Shown: positions 25,834 through 34,624, counted from the first letter of the stretch. The stretch is DNA of 64,000 nt from Porphyromonas sp. oral taxon 275 (GCF_018127745.1 NZ_CP072333.1:1674001-1738000); one strand, 5' to 3'. The notes: generated from the sequence alone by a model not told the origin. Numbers and translations are program-made.

Positions 25834-27834
25834 CTAATGGGTGGGCGTATGCGCGGCCTGAGCGGTGGGCTCCAGCGGTGCGACGAGGGTCAGCTTGTTC
25901 TCCCGCATACGCTGGGAGTAGGTCTGTAGATAGGCCTGGAGGCGGCGCAACATCGTCTGCTCGGGCGTGCCTAGGCGACCCTTGAGGTCGTGCTGCTGCA
26001 GGCGGTCACGCTTGAGATCGTAGAGCGCCAGCACCTTCTCCCCATCGTACTGCAGCAGCCACTGCCCCTCCTCCATCTGGTAGACCCCATCCATATAGTT
26101 GACGGCGAAGCGGGGGCGACTCGCATCGAAGACGCTGCTGCCGAAGGCGATCATCGGCCGCTCGTCCCCCACTAGGTCCAGTACCGTGGGGTAGATATCC
26201 GACTGCGAGACCACGGCCTCAGCCTCACGCCCCTGCAGCTCCCCACTGGGGTCGAAGAGGATAATGGGCACTCGGAAGGCGCCCGCCGAGGTCTTGTACT
26301 CCCTCAGGACCCCGGGCACGGCGTGGTCTGCCACGAGGACGAAGAGCGTGCGCTGATACCAGGGCTGACGGCTCGCGGTCTCGAAGAAACGCCGCAGCGC
26401 TAGATCCGTGTAGGCTATGCTCTGGTGGTAGGGGATCTCGCCCTTGGGCAGCTGCCCCTTGTACTGGTCAGGCACGCGGAAGGGATGGTGCGAGGAGAGG
26501 GTGAAGACCGTCGAGAAGAAGGGCTCGGGGAGCTGCGTCAGTTCGCGTGCCATATACTGCAGGAAGGGCTCGTCCCATATCCCCCAGTGCCCGTCATAGT
26601 CGGCGTCATGGCCGTACTCAGTCATACCGTAGTAGCGGCGGACGCCTGCCTGCTTGACGAAGGCGTCAAAGCCCATCGAGCCGTTGGGCGCGCCGTGGAA
26701 GAAGGCCGTCGTATAGCCCATCGAGTCGAGACGTGCTGGGAGCGAGGGCAGCTCATTACCCGAGTAGACGGAGAGGATGAAAGGGCTGCGGGGCTTGAGC
26801 AGGGAGGTGAGGATGGAGGGCATGGCGTCGATGGACTTCGAGCCATTGGCATAGGCCTCCTCGAAGACATAGGAGCGCTGCATCAGGCTATCGATGAAGG
26901 GCGTGTAGCCACGGTAGCCGGGGACGTCCCTATTGAGCCCCCCGACCCACTCACGTGCGAAGCTCTCCCAGATGATGAGCACGACATTGCGCCCGCGGAA
27001 GCTCCCCGAGCGCGGCGTCCCCCCAGGGCGATAGATGGGGTCGAAGTACTGCCGTGCCTCGGCCTCGCTGAAGTAGCGGTACTCGGGCAGCGCCTCCTTG
27101 CCCAGCGTGCGGATGAGGCAGAAGGGGGTGTTGAGCACCAGCGCACGCTGCTGTGGCTGCTCGATGTAGATGGCAGCATTGCTCAGCGTGATGGGGCGCG
27201 TCGTCCCTGCCGAGCCGCCGCGCATGCCGATGACGGCGAGCACTACCGTCACGATGAGCGCGAGGCTCCCAGCCAGCCTATAGGAGAGGAGCCGCACGCG
27301 AGGTGCCACTGCGGGACGCGGGAGACGCCTATCCACCACGACCAGCAGCAGGATGAGCCCCAGCCCCGTGAGCGTCACGCCCCAGTAGTCGACGAAGAAG
27401 CGAAGGAAGTGCAGCGGATTCTCATTGCCGAACTCTGCGAAGACGGAGCTCGTCGTACGCTTGAAGGTGAAGCGGTAGTAGACCGCATCCCCGAGGTTGA
27501 GGATGAGGGCCAGACTATTGACCGTGAGGTAGAGTGCCGAGAGGAAGTGCTGATAGCCGCGGCGGAAGGTAAAGGCCAGCGGCAGCAGGCTGAGCACCCC
27601 GAGCAGGACGTGCGTGTAGCTCAGCGCCGAGAGGTCAAAGTACAGTCCCCCCACGAACATCCGCCCGAGCTGTGCCGCGCTCGAGACATCCAAGAGGTCC
27701 TTATTATATAGGTAGAAGAAGGCACGCGCGGCGCTGTAGAGGGCCATGGCCAGGAGCAGGCGCAGCCCCAGGAGGCGACACTGTGCCCCGAGGGCCCGCA
27801 GCCAGTCCGTCTGTCTGCGATCTTGTAGACTCAT
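25834..27834 (-). CDS. LTA synthase family membrane sulfatase/phosphotransferase
   Basis: A 666-residue inner-membrane protein with five N-terminal membrane helices (about residues 20-190) and a periplasmic alkaline-phosphatase-fold domain. The domain has the first metal motif VVLIIWESFA, the nucleophile region ANGSKSIDAMPSIL (serine where LtaS has threonine), FFHG, LSSHHPF and VADHAVPG. In Bacteroidetes these enzymes act as phosphoglycerol or phosphoethanolamine transferases on envelope glycans or lipids; the donor and acceptor cannot be read here. It heads the operon with MATE, mscS and uvrB. Confidence 0.87.
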   Translation of the reverse strand: MSLQDRRQTDWLRALGAQCRLLGLRLLLAMALYSAARAFFYLYNKDLLDVSSAAQLGRMFVGGLYFDLSALSYTHVLLGVLSLLPLAFTFRRGYQHFLSALYLTVNSLALILNLGDAVYYRFTFKRTTSSVFAEFGNENPLHFLRFFVDYWGVTLTGLGLILLLVVVDRRLPRPAVAPRVRLLSYRLAGSLALIVTVVLAVIGMRGGSAGTTRPITLSNAAIYIEQPQQRALVLNTPFCLIRTLGKEALPEYRYFSEAEARQYFDPIYRPGGTPRSGSFRGRNVVLIIWESFAREWVGGLNRDVPGYRGYTPFIDSLMQRSYVFEEAYANGSKSIDAMPSILTSLLKPRSPFILSVYSGNELPSLPARLDSMGYTTAFFHGAPNGSMGFDAFVKQAGVRRYYGMTEYGHDADYDGHWGIWDEPFLQYMARELTQLPEPFFSTVFTLSSHHPFRVPDQYKGQLPKGEIPYHQSIAYTDLALRRFFETASRQPWYQRTLFVLVADHAVPGVLREYKTSAGAFRVPIILFDPSGELQGREAEAVVSQSDIYPTVLDLVGDERPMIAFGSSVFDASRPRFAVNYMDGVYQMEEGQWLLQYDGEKVLALYDLKRDRLQQHDLKGRLGTPEQTMLRRLQAYLQTYSQRMRENKLTLVAPLEPTAQAAHTPTH

Positions 27835-27857
27835 ATCGTATCTTGTTGATTAGCTTA

Positions 27858-27865
27858 CAAAGGTA
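27858..27865 (-). promoter_or_regulatory. -7 promoter box for the sulfatase-MATE-mscS-uvrB operon
   Basis: TACCTTTG on the minus strand, 24 bases upstream of the sulfatase ATG. No clear -33 TTG at 20 bases. Confidence 0.65.
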
Positions 27866-27944
27866 CTACATTGGGTCCTATCACCGTGCTCCCCTGCCGC
27901 TCTGAGCCGCGAGCTAGCTAGCTCGCGGCGAGGGGACAGGTACT

Positions 27945-28001
27945 AAGCCCAGCGAGGGGCGACCGAGCGTAGGACACGCTGGGTCGCCCCTCGCTGGGCT
28001 T
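27945..28001 (-). terminator. Long hairpin after the DUF349 gene
   Basis: 26-position stem with one mismatch and a 5-base loop (AAGCCCAGCGAGGGGCGACC on the outer left arm). It lies 40 bases after the DUF349 stop. Its AGCCC...GGGGCGACC arms resemble the outer arms of the 272-bp inverted elements. T residues follow on the plus side, TTAGTACC on the minus side. Confidence 0.7.
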
Positions 28002-28041
28002 TCTTATTGGGGGCGCTTGCGAGCCGAGAGGGTGCGGGCGG

Positions 28042-29835
28042 CTAGGCCTCCTGCCCCTCGGCATCGAGGAGCGCGAGCTTCTGCTCGGCCAGCTTGATGT
28101 CCTCGATCAGCGCGCTACGCTTACGCTCCAGCTCCGTCAGGAGGCTGCTACCCGAGGCGCTGCTGATGCTCAGACGTGTGAGGTTGCTCTCGTAGGTCTC
28201 CAGCTCGCTGCGTAGGCGGTCGAGGTGACGCTGCATACGGCTGCGCTCACCCTGCAGGGTGCCGCCGCGCTCCTCGAGATGCTTGAGCGTGTCGCCGTAG
28301 CCCGAGAGGCGGCGAGCAGCGCGGTTCTTGCGCAGGATACCATGGAGCTGATCCAGCAGCTCACGGTAGCGGGCGTTGATCTCCTCCTTGTACTGCTGGG
28401 GGACGAAGCCTATGGCCTTCCACTTGGTGTTGTACTCCGCTAGGACGTCACTGAGGTTGGTCGGCAGCTCGCCCTCCAGGAGGGCAGCCAGCTCGTCGAG
28501 GATCTGACGCTTGGCGGTGAGGTGCTCCTGCGCAGCTCCACGGGGGGAGCTATGCTGGCGCCCTTCCTTGCGACGGCGCTCGAAGAAGTAGTCGAAGTGC
28601 TCGCGGAACTCGGACCAGATACGCTGGCTATAGCGCTGCGAGACCGAGCCGAGGGCCTTCCACTCCTCCTGCAGCTGGCGCAGCTCGGCCGCAGCAGCAT
28701 CCCAGTCAGTGCGCTCGCGCAGCTCCTTGGCACGGGCGATGAGGGCGCGCTTCTGCGTCAGCACCTCGTGCTCCTGTGCGTGGCTGGCGCGGACGAACTC
28801 CCCGCGGTGCAGGAAGAAGGTATCGATCCCGGCGCGGAAGCGCTGCCATACCTGATCGTTGTCCTTGCGTGGCGCGTGGCCTATGGTCTTCCACTCCGCC
28901 TGCCAGGCCTTGATCTGCTCGACCCCCTTGGCCCAGGCGTTGTGCGTGGTGAAGCCGCCCTGCTCTAGGAGCGCCTCGACGGCCTCGCAGAGCTTGACCT
29001 TGGCCTGGAGGTTCTCCTCCTCGCTGGCCTTCTTCTGGTCGTGGAACTCCTGGTGGCGCTTGTGCTGCGCCGTTGTCAAGGCCTTGTACTCGGCCTGAAT
29101 CTCGGCGCGCTGCTCCTTGGCCACAGGGCCGAGCTCATGCCACTGAGCGATGAGCTCGGTCAGCTGGCGGTGGGCTAGGATGGGGTCCTTGACGCTCTCC
29201 AGCGCGCGCAGCTCCTCGAGGAGGGCACGCTTGGCCTCCAGGTTCTTCTTGAAGTCCAGCTGGCGCAGGTCGTCGTTGATGGCCTTGAGATCGTAGAACT
29301 GGTCGCGCAGCTCGTAGAAGCGCTTGGAGAGCGGTCCCTGATCCTGCTGGGCGACCTCTCCGATCGCCTTCCATTCGTCGCGGAGCTGGACGAAGTCGCC
29401 ATAGAGCTTGGCGAAGTCCTGGCCCTCCTCATTGCCCTTGAAGAGCTGCTCGAAGCGGCCGAGCAGCGCCTCGCGCTTCTCCTTATTCTCCTTATACAGC
29501 TGCTCGAGGAGCTCCTGACGCTTGCGGTCGCGCTCCTTGAAGGTGGTGAAGAGGTCCTCTAGGCGGCTCTCATGGATCTCGAGGGTCTCGCGCTCGGCGG
29601 GAGTGAGCTCGGCACTGAGGGCGGCCTTGCGACGCTGGAACTGGTTCTTGATGAGGTCTACCACCTTGCGATCGGGCAGCTCGTCCTGCTGGAGGAGTAC
29701 CGCCAGATGATCCACGAGCTGCTGGGGGCTCATCGCCTGAAGGCTAGGGCTAGTAGTATCAACGACCTGGGGTGCAGCGTCTGGGGCTGCGAGCTCTGTG
29801 TGCGGAGCTTCGTGGGCATTCTGTGGTAGTTCCAT
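28042..29835 (-). CDS. DUF349 repeat protein
   Basis: A 597-residue, highly charged, largely helical cytoplasmic protein of unknown function. At least five DUF349 repeats are visible by their WKxIG and following aromatic patterns: DEWKAIGEVAQ, AQWHELGPVAK, AEWKTIGHAPRKDNDQVWQRFR, EEWKALGSVSQRYSQRIWSEFR and TKWKAIGFVPQQYKEEINARYR. The last 100 residues look like a coiled coil (RSRMQRHLDRLRSELETYE, then ERKRSALIEDIKLAEQKLA). Members of this family are near-universal single genes in Bacteroidetes; a role in RNA or translation has been suggested for some relatives but I cannot confirm it here. Single transcription unit. Confidence 0.88.
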   Translation of the reverse strand: MELPQNAHEAPHTELAAPDAAPQVVDTTSPSLQAMSPQQLVDHLAVLLQQDELPDRKVVDLIKNQFQRRKAALSAELTPAERETLEIHESRLEDLFTTFKERDRKRQELLEQLYKENKEKREALLGRFEQLFKGNEEGQDFAKLYGDFVQLRDEWKAIGEVAQQDQGPLSKRFYELRDQFYDLKAINDDLRQLDFKKNLEAKRALLEELRALESVKDPILAHRQLTELIAQWHELGPVAKEQRAEIQAEYKALTTAQHKRHQEFHDQKKASEEENLQAKVKLCEAVEALLEQGGFTTHNAWAKGVEQIKAWQAEWKTIGHAPRKDNDQVWQRFRAGIDTFFLHRGEFVRASHAQEHEVLTQKRALIARAKELRERTDWDAAAAELRQLQEEWKALGSVSQRYSQRIWSEFREHFDYFFERRRKEGRQHSSPRGAAQEHLTAKRQILDELAALLEGELPTNLSDVLAEYNTKWKAIGFVPQQYKEEINARYRELLDQLHGILRKNRAARRLSGYGDTLKHLEERGGTLQGERSRMQRHLDRLRSELETYESNLTRLSISSASGSSLLTELERKRSALIEDIKLAEQKLALLDAEGQEA

Positions 29836-29927
29836 ATCTCTGATCTCCTTATTATATAGACGCGCCCTGCCCGAGCTGAGGAGCTAGCGAACAGCAGGCG
29901 TACGATGATGCGAATTCTTGCGTACTA

Positions 29928-29935
29928 CAAAGAAA
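29928..29935 (-). promoter_or_regulatory. Possible -7 box for the DUF349 gene
   Basis: TTTCTTTG on the minus strand (one mismatch from TAnnTTTG) in a locally AT-rich stretch, 93 bases upstream of the ATG. Confidence 0.4.
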
Positions 29936-30156
29936 AGTATTTTTACACGTTATTCCAAGCCCCGCCTATAATCTCCGCGAGAAGTCACCCCACCCGCTCC
30001 CCCCAGCGGCACGGGACGAGCGTGCCCCCTCGGCTCGGAGCTCTCCGCCCTAGCCGCGCCTAGCCTAGCCCCTTAGCTCTCTGAGCAGCGCCCTCCCGAG
30101 GCTCCCAGCGCCTGCCTCGCGGGCCCCCGAGCGCCTCCTCCCCACGTGCCGAGCTG

Positions 30157-30245
30157 CCGCGAGGGATATCCCTCACGGGGGCTGAGGGCTATCCCTCAGC
30201 GCCGTCCCAGACGTCCCCCAGCGCCTCACCGATATCCCTCAGCTA
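30157..30245. repeat. 22-bp palindrome array, four units (locus 4)
   Basis: Unit cores begin at 30167, 30190, 30212 and 30233 (spacings 23, 22, 21). Unit one contains the full GAGGGATATCCCTC palindrome; unit three has GACGTC. About 125 bases upstream of pth. Confidence 0.88.
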
Positions 30246-30368
30246 GCCTCCCCTAAGGGGCGAGCTGGGCGCAGCACCACGGGCAGCCGCTGAGAATTGC
30301 GTATCTTCGCATCCCCCACCCCACCCTCAGCGCGGGGCGGGCATACCTAGCACCAAGAGCATAGAGAT

Positions 30369-30926
30369 ATGAAATATCTGATCGTAGGCCTCGGCAACAT
30401 CGGGGCCGAGTATGAGGCCACGCGCCACAACATAGGCTTCCGCATCGCCGACGCGCTCGCGGCACGCATGGGCGCACGCTTCGAGACCAAGCGCTACGGC
30501 GCCGTAGCCACAGGGCGCATCAAGAGCGCGCAGCTCGTCCTCCTGAAGCCCTCGACCTACATGAACCTCAGCGGCGAGGCCGTGCGCTACTGGATGAGCA
30601 CGGAGAAGATCCCCATCGAGCGCGTCCTCGTCCTCGTCGACGACCTCGCCCTACCCTTCGGCACGCTGCGGCTCAAGGGCAAGGGCAGCGACGCGGGGCA
30701 CAATGGGCTGAAGAACATCGCCCAGCTCCTCGGCTCGCAGAGCTACCCGCGTCTACGCTTCGGTATAGGCAATGACTTCCCCCAGGGGGCGCAGATCGAC
30801 TACGTCCTAGGGCGCTTCTCCCGCGAGGAGGAGACGGCGCTGCCCGAGCTGCTGGAGCGCTGCTGCGACATCACCGCCGCCTTCTGCCTCGAGGGCATCG
30901 GCCCGACGATGAACCGCTACAACTAG
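30369..30926 (+). CDS. pth: Peptidyl-tRNA hydrolase
   Basis: Releases tRNA from prematurely dropped peptidyl-tRNA. The 185-residue product has [18 protein letters not shown] with Asn10 and catalytic His20, the [13 protein letters not shown] substrate loop, the [11 protein letters not shown] aspartate, and [12 protein letters not shown]. Normal length. Single gene ended by a 23-bp hairpin shared with dps. Confidence 0.96.
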   Translation: MKYLIVGLGNIGAEYEATRHNIGFRIADALAARMGARFETKRYGAVATGRIKSAQLVLLKPSTYMNLSGEAVRYWMSTEKIPIERVLVLVDDLALPFGTLRLKGKGSDAGHNGLKNIAQLLGSQSYPRLRFGIGNDFPQGAQIDYVLGRFSREEETALPELLERCCDITAAFCLEGIGPTMNRYN

Positions 30927-30970
30927 CCGCTACCCGCCCCTGAGCCTAAGGGGCTCGACCCTCCAAGTAA

Positions 30971-31023
30971 AATAAGCCAAGCCGCCCCACGAGCATCCTA
31001 CTCGTGGGGCGGCTTGGCTTATT
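30971..31023. terminator. Bidirectional terminator pth / dps
   Basis: Perfect 23-bp stem (left arm from AATAAGCCAAGCC) with a 7-base loop CATCCTA; A-rich on one side and TTATT on the other, between convergent genes. Confidence 0.9.
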
Positions 31024-31108
31024 CATCGCTCTACCTACGGGCGTACCGCAGGGAGCTCAGCTAGAGCTAGTACTGCGCGGGGTGTGCTATAGAGCCCGCG
31101 CTGGGGGA

Positions 31109-31582
31109 CTAGCCCTCGTAGGCAGCGAGCATCCAGATGCTCTTCTCCTGCTCGTCGAGGAGGGCGCTGATGAGGTCGCCCGTGACGATGTCGTCAGCGG
31201 CCTCGGCAGCAGCAGCCACCTTACGCTCCTGAGCGACGAGCACGCGGAGGCTGTCGAGCAGCTCGGGGAGGATCTGCTTGGGGTCGCGGACATCGTGCGA
31301 CTCCTTGATGGTAGCGATCTTGAGGTACTCGCTGAAGCGGTTCTCAGGCGTAGCGCCCAGCTGCAGGAGACGCTCTGCGATCTCGTCTACATGCTCGGCA
31401 GCACCGTTGTAGTAGGACTCGAACTGTGCGTGCAGGGTGAAGAACTGGGGCCCACGTACGTGCCAGTGGTAGCCGCGCAGGTTGGTGTAGTAGACCTGGA
31501 AGTCTGCCAGGAGCTGTGCTAGTTCCTTTACCACAGCTGCGGCCTTGGTCTGGTCAATGCCAGTGATCGATAGTACGTTCAT
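31109..31582 (-). CDS. dps: Dps family DNA-binding ferritin
   Basis: Ferritin-like dodecamer protein that oxidises and stores iron and protects DNA from peroxide. The 157-residue product carries the Dps ferroxidase motifs: YTNLRGYHWHVRGPQFFTLH with the metal histidines, then the acidic FESYYNGAAEHVDEIAERLLQLG. Normal length. The promoter has both -33 and -7 elements. It lies within 4 kb of ahpC, ahpF and yaaA, which are all peroxide-defence genes. Confidence 0.93.
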   Translation of the reverse strand: MNVLSITGIDQTKAAAVVKELAQLLADFQVYYTNLRGYHWHVRGPQFFTLHAQFESYYNGAAEHVDEIAERLLQLGATPENRFSEYLKIATIKESHDVRDPKQILPELLDSLRVLVAQERKVAAAAEAADDIVTGDLISALLDEQEKSIWMLAAYEG

Positions 31583-31649
31583 AGTCGTCTTGTATTGAGT
31601 TAAGTATTCCTATCAGTGATCTCTGCCCTCTTCTCTGGAGAGGACACTG

Positions 31650-31680
31650 CAAAGGTAAGACGAGACTCCTGGGCGACCAA
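31650..31680 (-). promoter_or_regulatory. Promoter of dps
   Basis: Minus-strand TTG at 31680-31678, a 20-base spacer, then TACCTTTG at 31657-31650: a complete Bacteroidetes promoter, about 68 bases from the ATG. Any peroxide-sensor site would overlap here but I could not define one. Confidence 0.75.
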
Positions 31681-31732
31681 CAGCGTGTATCAATTTGTAA
31701 ATAAACGGAGTCTATACCCCGCCCCTTGCCTA

Positions 31733-32275
31733 CTATAGCTGAGGCTGGGGACTCATCGCGTCCTCGCTTGGCTCGCCGAAGAGCAGCGTCTTGGCCTCGG
31801 TGATCTCATCGACGGCAGCGATCAGTCGCGGGTAGAGATAGGAGGCCTGGCGCGCGCTCGGAGGCAGCTGCGACTGGCTATCATAGGGCGGTGTGGGCAG
31901 GATGCCCTCCACCAGCAGACAGCCGTAGCCCATGAGGTAGACCCCCACCAGCAGCCCGAGCACCAAGCCCAGGATGCGGTCCAGCACGCCGAGGAAGGTA
32001 CCCTTGGTCAGCGAGGCAAACCAGCCCCCGACGACGCGGATGAGGATGTAGACGAGGGCGAAGGACAGCAGCGGCAGCAGCACCATCCAGCCGCCGAGCT
32101 GCTCCCCCTCCGCTCCGCCGAGGATCTGCTGCAGGTAGGGCGTCAGGTGCCAGGACTCGCGGAAGGCGATGACAAGGGCTGCAACCTGCAGGACGCGCTT
32201 GACAGCGCCCCCGAAGAGGCCCGAGAGGGCGAAGAGCAGCACTGCTCCGCCCAGGAAGATATCTAATTGGTTCAT
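31733..32275 (-). CDS. CvpA family membrane protein
   Basis: A 180-residue inner-membrane protein with four hydrophobic segments (about 5-25, 28-40, 63-85, 98-122), starting MNQLDIFLGGAVLLFALSGLFGGAVKRVLQ, the typical CvpA start with conserved Gly and Arg/Lys. The tail is short and acidic. The family is linked to colicin V production and envelope homeostasis, with no fixed activity. It is the last gene of an operon behind the DUF695 and DUF452 genes, 59 bases after the latter. Confidence 0.85.
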   Translation of the reverse strand: MNQLDIFLGGAVLLFALSGLFGGAVKRVLQVAALVIAFRESWHLTPYLQQILGGAEGEQLGGWMVLLPLLSFALVYILIRVVGGWFASLTKGTFLGVLDRILGLVLGLLVGVYLMGYGCLLVEGILPTPPYDSQSQLPPSARQASYLYPRLIAAVDEITEAKTLLFGEPSEDAMSPQPQL

Positions 32276-32334
32276 GTGTCGTATAGCTAGGGAGCGGGCG
32301 GCGCACCTTGGCCCGCCCGAGTGCTCTGAGCCGT

Positions 32335-33027
32335 CTAGCGCCAGAGCTGCTCCCAGTGGGTGAATAGTGGGAAGAGGTAGTGTACCCCCTCATCGATGAC
32401 CTGCGGCTCGAGGCCCTGCCCCTGCCAGTAGCGCAGCTGGTGCGCGGGTGGGAGGATGCGGTCATCACCCCCGACATAGGCGCGCGTCCAGAGGCCGAGG
32501 GCGCTGGGCTTGGGGCTCGGGTGCTCCTCGGCGCGCATGAGGTGGTAGAGGGCATCGTGCTCGGCCTGCAGCTCGGCCGTGGTGCGGGCGTGCAGCGCCT
32601 CATAGAGGTGGCGCATGCTCCTTGCGCCGCAGAAGCGGCGATCGAAGCGCTGCCTATTGTCCTCCCTAAGCTCGCCGCGCATCATCTCGTAGTGCAGCTG
32701 CGGGATGCCGAGGCGGTCATCCATCGGATAGCCCGTACCCGCCACGGCCGTAGCCGAATGGATACGCGCCCGCAGCTCGGGGTGGGCCGCCACGAAGCTA
32801 TCCACGGCCCACACGCCCATAGACCAGGCGACGATGCGGAGCTCACTGTAGCGACTGAAGTCGAAGTCCAGCGTCTCGGCGCCCTCGGCATAGTACCAGA
32901 GGCTCAGGAGGTCGTAGCCCTCGGGCCGCTCCAGGTGCTCCACTGCCACGGGTGTCATCCCCCAGCCCGAGAAGTAAAGGATCAGCCGCCCCTCGGGCAC
33001 GGCAGCTGGCGTGAACTGCTGGTACAT
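32335..33027 (-). CDS. DUF452/BioG-like alpha/beta hydrolase
   Basis: A 230-residue protein of the DUF452 family, which includes BioG, the pimeloyl-ACP methyl ester esterase of biotin synthesis in some bacteria. Visible are the early LILYFSGWGMTP (oxyanion region), the nucleophile elbow AWSMGVWA, an aspartate in GGDDRILPPAHQ and the histidine in DEGVHYLF, a complete triad. No other biotin gene is adjacent, so the biotin role is an inference from the family. It follows the DUF695 gene by 27 bases. Confidence 0.78.
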   Translation of the reverse strand: MYQQFTPAAVPEGRLILYFSGWGMTPVAVEHLERPEGYDLLSLWYYAEGAETLDFDFSRYSELRIVAWSMGVWAVDSFVAAHPELRARIHSATAVAGTGYPMDDRLGIPQLHYEMMRGELREDNRQRFDRRFCGARSMRHLYEALHARTTAELQAEHDALYHLMRAEEHPSPKPSALGLWTRAYVGGDDRILPPAHQLRYWQGQGLEPQVIDEGVHYLFPLFTHWEQLWR

Positions 33028-33054
33028 AGCGCTCGGCTCTTGGGCTACCGGGGG

Positions 33055-33495
33055 CTAGTCCTCATCCTCGTCCTGCTCCATCTGGAGCATCTCGCGGTAG
33101 TCCGTCCAGTCGGGGTCCTCCTGGCAGTCGATCTCCAGCGGGAGGGTCGGATAGGGCGCCAGGCAAGCGTTGAGCCGCTCGCCGAAGGTCGGCAGGTGAC
33201 GCGTGTAGAAGGTCCAGTCCTTCGCCCCGCCCCCAGTATAGTTGCCCGTCATGATGGCGAGCTTGTCCCGCTCCATCGTCCGCCGCAGTAGGGGCTCGAT
33301 CTCCTCGATGAGCTGTGCTGTCGCCTCGTCGGGCATCCCATCGGCCTCGGCCGCATAGGGCCAGGAGATGGCGACACGCACGCGCAGGCTGCCCGAGGCG
33401 ATGAACTGCTCCAGCTCCTTGCGTACGGTCACGAAGACCAGTTGCCCGCCCTCGGTGTGGCTGAGCGAGGTGAACCATTCGTCCGTCAGTTTCAT
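33055..33495 (-). CDS. DUF695 domain protein
   Basis: A 146-residue soluble protein of unknown function. The N-terminal half has alternating strands (QLVFVTVRKELEQF and RVRVAISWPYAA). The C-terminal half has the DUF695 pattern KDWTFYTRHLPTFGERLN followed by EDPDWTDYREML and an acidic end (QMEQDEDED). First gene of the DUF695-DUF452-cvpA run. Its 5' region is a 150-base structured leader with a possible internal terminator. Confidence 0.75.
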   Translation of the reverse strand: MKLTDEWFTSLSHTEGGQLVFVTVRKELEQFIASGSLRVRVAISWPYAAEADGMPDEATAQLIEEIEPLLRRTMERDKLAIMTGNYTGGGAKDWTFYTRHLPTFGERLNACLAPYPTLPLEIDCQEDPDWTDYREMLQMEQDEDED

Positions 33496-33544
33496 TGCTT
33501 ATCCTATATATATGTATGGCGCTTGGCCAGGGCTAAAGGTAAGA

Positions 33545-33645
33545 AAAAAGCGAGGGATCCCGTATGGAATCCCCCACTCTAGATGTGAAGTCACAACAGA
33601 ACTCCCCGAAGGGGTATCCTTATTGTGATTGGCTTCTCGTTTATG
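33545..33645 (-). ncRNA. Candidate structured leader or small RNA upstream of the DUF695 gene
   Basis: Read on the minus strand from the promoter: a hairpin with outer 6-bp stem TCACAA/TTGTGA enclosing CCCC-TTCG-GGG (a cUUCGg tetraloop), then a second hairpin GGGATTCCATACGGGATCCC followed by TCGC and six Ts, an intrinsic-terminator shape. The coding start is 50 bases beyond, and a second -7-like TACCTTTA lies just after the T-run. It could be a terminated small RNA or a leader that attenuates the operon. No known riboswitch recognised. Confidence 0.45.
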
Positions 33646-33650
33646 TACTG

Positions 33651-33681
33651 CAAAGGTACGCAGAATATCTCGCCCGCGCAA
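33651..33681 (-). promoter_or_regulatory. Promoter of the leader RNA / DUF695 operon
   Basis: Minus-strand TTG at 33681-33679, 20-base spacer, TACCTTTG at 33658-33651. Complete match to the class, 156 bases upstream of the first ATG. Confidence 0.75.
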
Positions 33682-33770
33682 TAGCCCCGAGGCCGAGGCG
33701 GTGCAGCCCCTCCGCGCTCAGCGCCTCGCCCCCCTTAGCCCCACCTCCACCCGCCCTACTGCGGGGGCAC

Positions 33771-33856
33771 CGCTGAGGGATATCCATCACGGCGCTGAGG
33801 GCTATCCTTCACGGCGTCGAGGGACGTCCATCAGCGCGCTGAGGGCTATCAGTCAG
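33771..33856. repeat. 22-bp palindrome array, four units (locus 5)
   Basis: Unit cores begin at 33781, 33803, 33825 and 33847, exactly 22 bases apart. Unit three carries GACGTC. It lies between the divergent leader-RNA and ahpC promoters. The rest of this 560-base gap (33496-34057) holds the leader RNA and both promoters. Confidence 0.9.
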
Positions 33857-33974
33857 GGCGGGGCGAGCTAGGGGCGGGTAAGGGGGAGCCTAGGCGAAGG
33901 GCAGCGGGACGAGGCTAGGAGCGGCAGCGGGGCGAGGCTATACAGCATATTTATCTACCTATAAACGCAGACGA

Positions 33975-34005
33975 TTGGTAAGCTGGAGGGCTTAAACTAT
34001 CTTTG
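33975..34005 (+). promoter_or_regulatory. Promoter of ahpC
   Basis: TTG at 33975-33977, a 20-base spacer, TATCTTTG at 33998-34005; 52 bases from the ATG. A textbook Bacteroidetes promoter. Confidence 0.8.
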
Positions 34006-34057
34006 CACTCGTAATCCCAATTACAGATTATTCAACATTCATTTAAGGACATACATC

Positions 34058-34624
34058 ATGAGCATCATCAACAGCGAGCTCCCAGAATTCAAGGTCAACG
34101 CCTATCGCAAGGACAAGGGCTTCTTCGAAGTAACGCAGGAGGACCTCAAGGGCAAGTGGAGCATCTTCTTCTTCTACCCCGGTGACTTCACCTTCGTCTG
34201 CCCCACCGAGCTGGCCGACCTGGCTGACCACTACGAGGAGTTCCAGAAGCTGGGCGTAGACATCTACTCCATCAGTACGGACTCGCACTTCGTCCACAAG
34301 GCATGGGCTGACGCTACCGATACCATCGCCAAGGTCCAGTACACGATGCTTGCCGACATGACCTTCGAGCTGTCCTACGCTATGGGCGTACTCGGCGAGG
34401 AGTCTGGCCAGGCTTACCGCGGTACCTTCCTCTTCAACCCCGACGGACTGGTGAAGATCGCCGAGATCCACGACAATGGGATCGGGCGTGACGCTACCGA
34501 GCTGCTGCGCAAGGTCAAGGCTGCGAAGTTCGTCTACGAGCACCCCGGCCAGGTCTGCCCCGCTAAGTGGCAGGAAGGCGACGCTACCCTCCAGCCTAGC
34601 ATCGACCTCGTAGGTAAGATCTAG
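34058..34624 (+). CDS. ahpC: Alkyl hydroperoxide reductase subunit C (peroxiredoxin)
   Basis: Typical two-Cys peroxiredoxin, 188 residues, that reduces H2O2 and organic peroxides and is recycled by AhpF. Peroxidatic Cys48 in FTFVCPTEL, resolving Cys167 in GQVCPAKW. Full length. The gene has strongly biased codons as expected for abundant expression. It is 154 bases upstream of ahpF with a hairpin between them, so ahpC message is probably in excess. Confidence 0.97.
   Translation: MSIINSELPEFKVNAYRKDKGFFEVTQEDLKGKWSIFFFYPGDFTFVCPTELADLADHYEEFQKLGVDIYSISTDSHFVHKAWADATDTIAKVQYTMLADMTFELSYAMGVLGEESGQAYRGTFLFNPDGLVKIAEIHDNGIGRDATELLRKVKAAKFVYEHPGQVCPAKWQEGDATLQPSIDLVGKI

Larger units (their letters stand above)
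29836..30368. other. Divergent intergenic region DUF349 / pth
   Basis: Contains a possible DUF349 -7 box, a GC-rich stretch without recognised features (about 29970-30150), a 22-bp array, and a TATCTTCG sequence at 30302-30309, one mismatch from a -7 box, that could serve pth. No gene. Confidence 0.7.

Noticed and set aside
26425..27711. Open frame of 428 codons opposite the sulfatase gene
   Set aside because: Antisense shadow; the minus-strand protein has clear membrane helices and phosphatase motifs.
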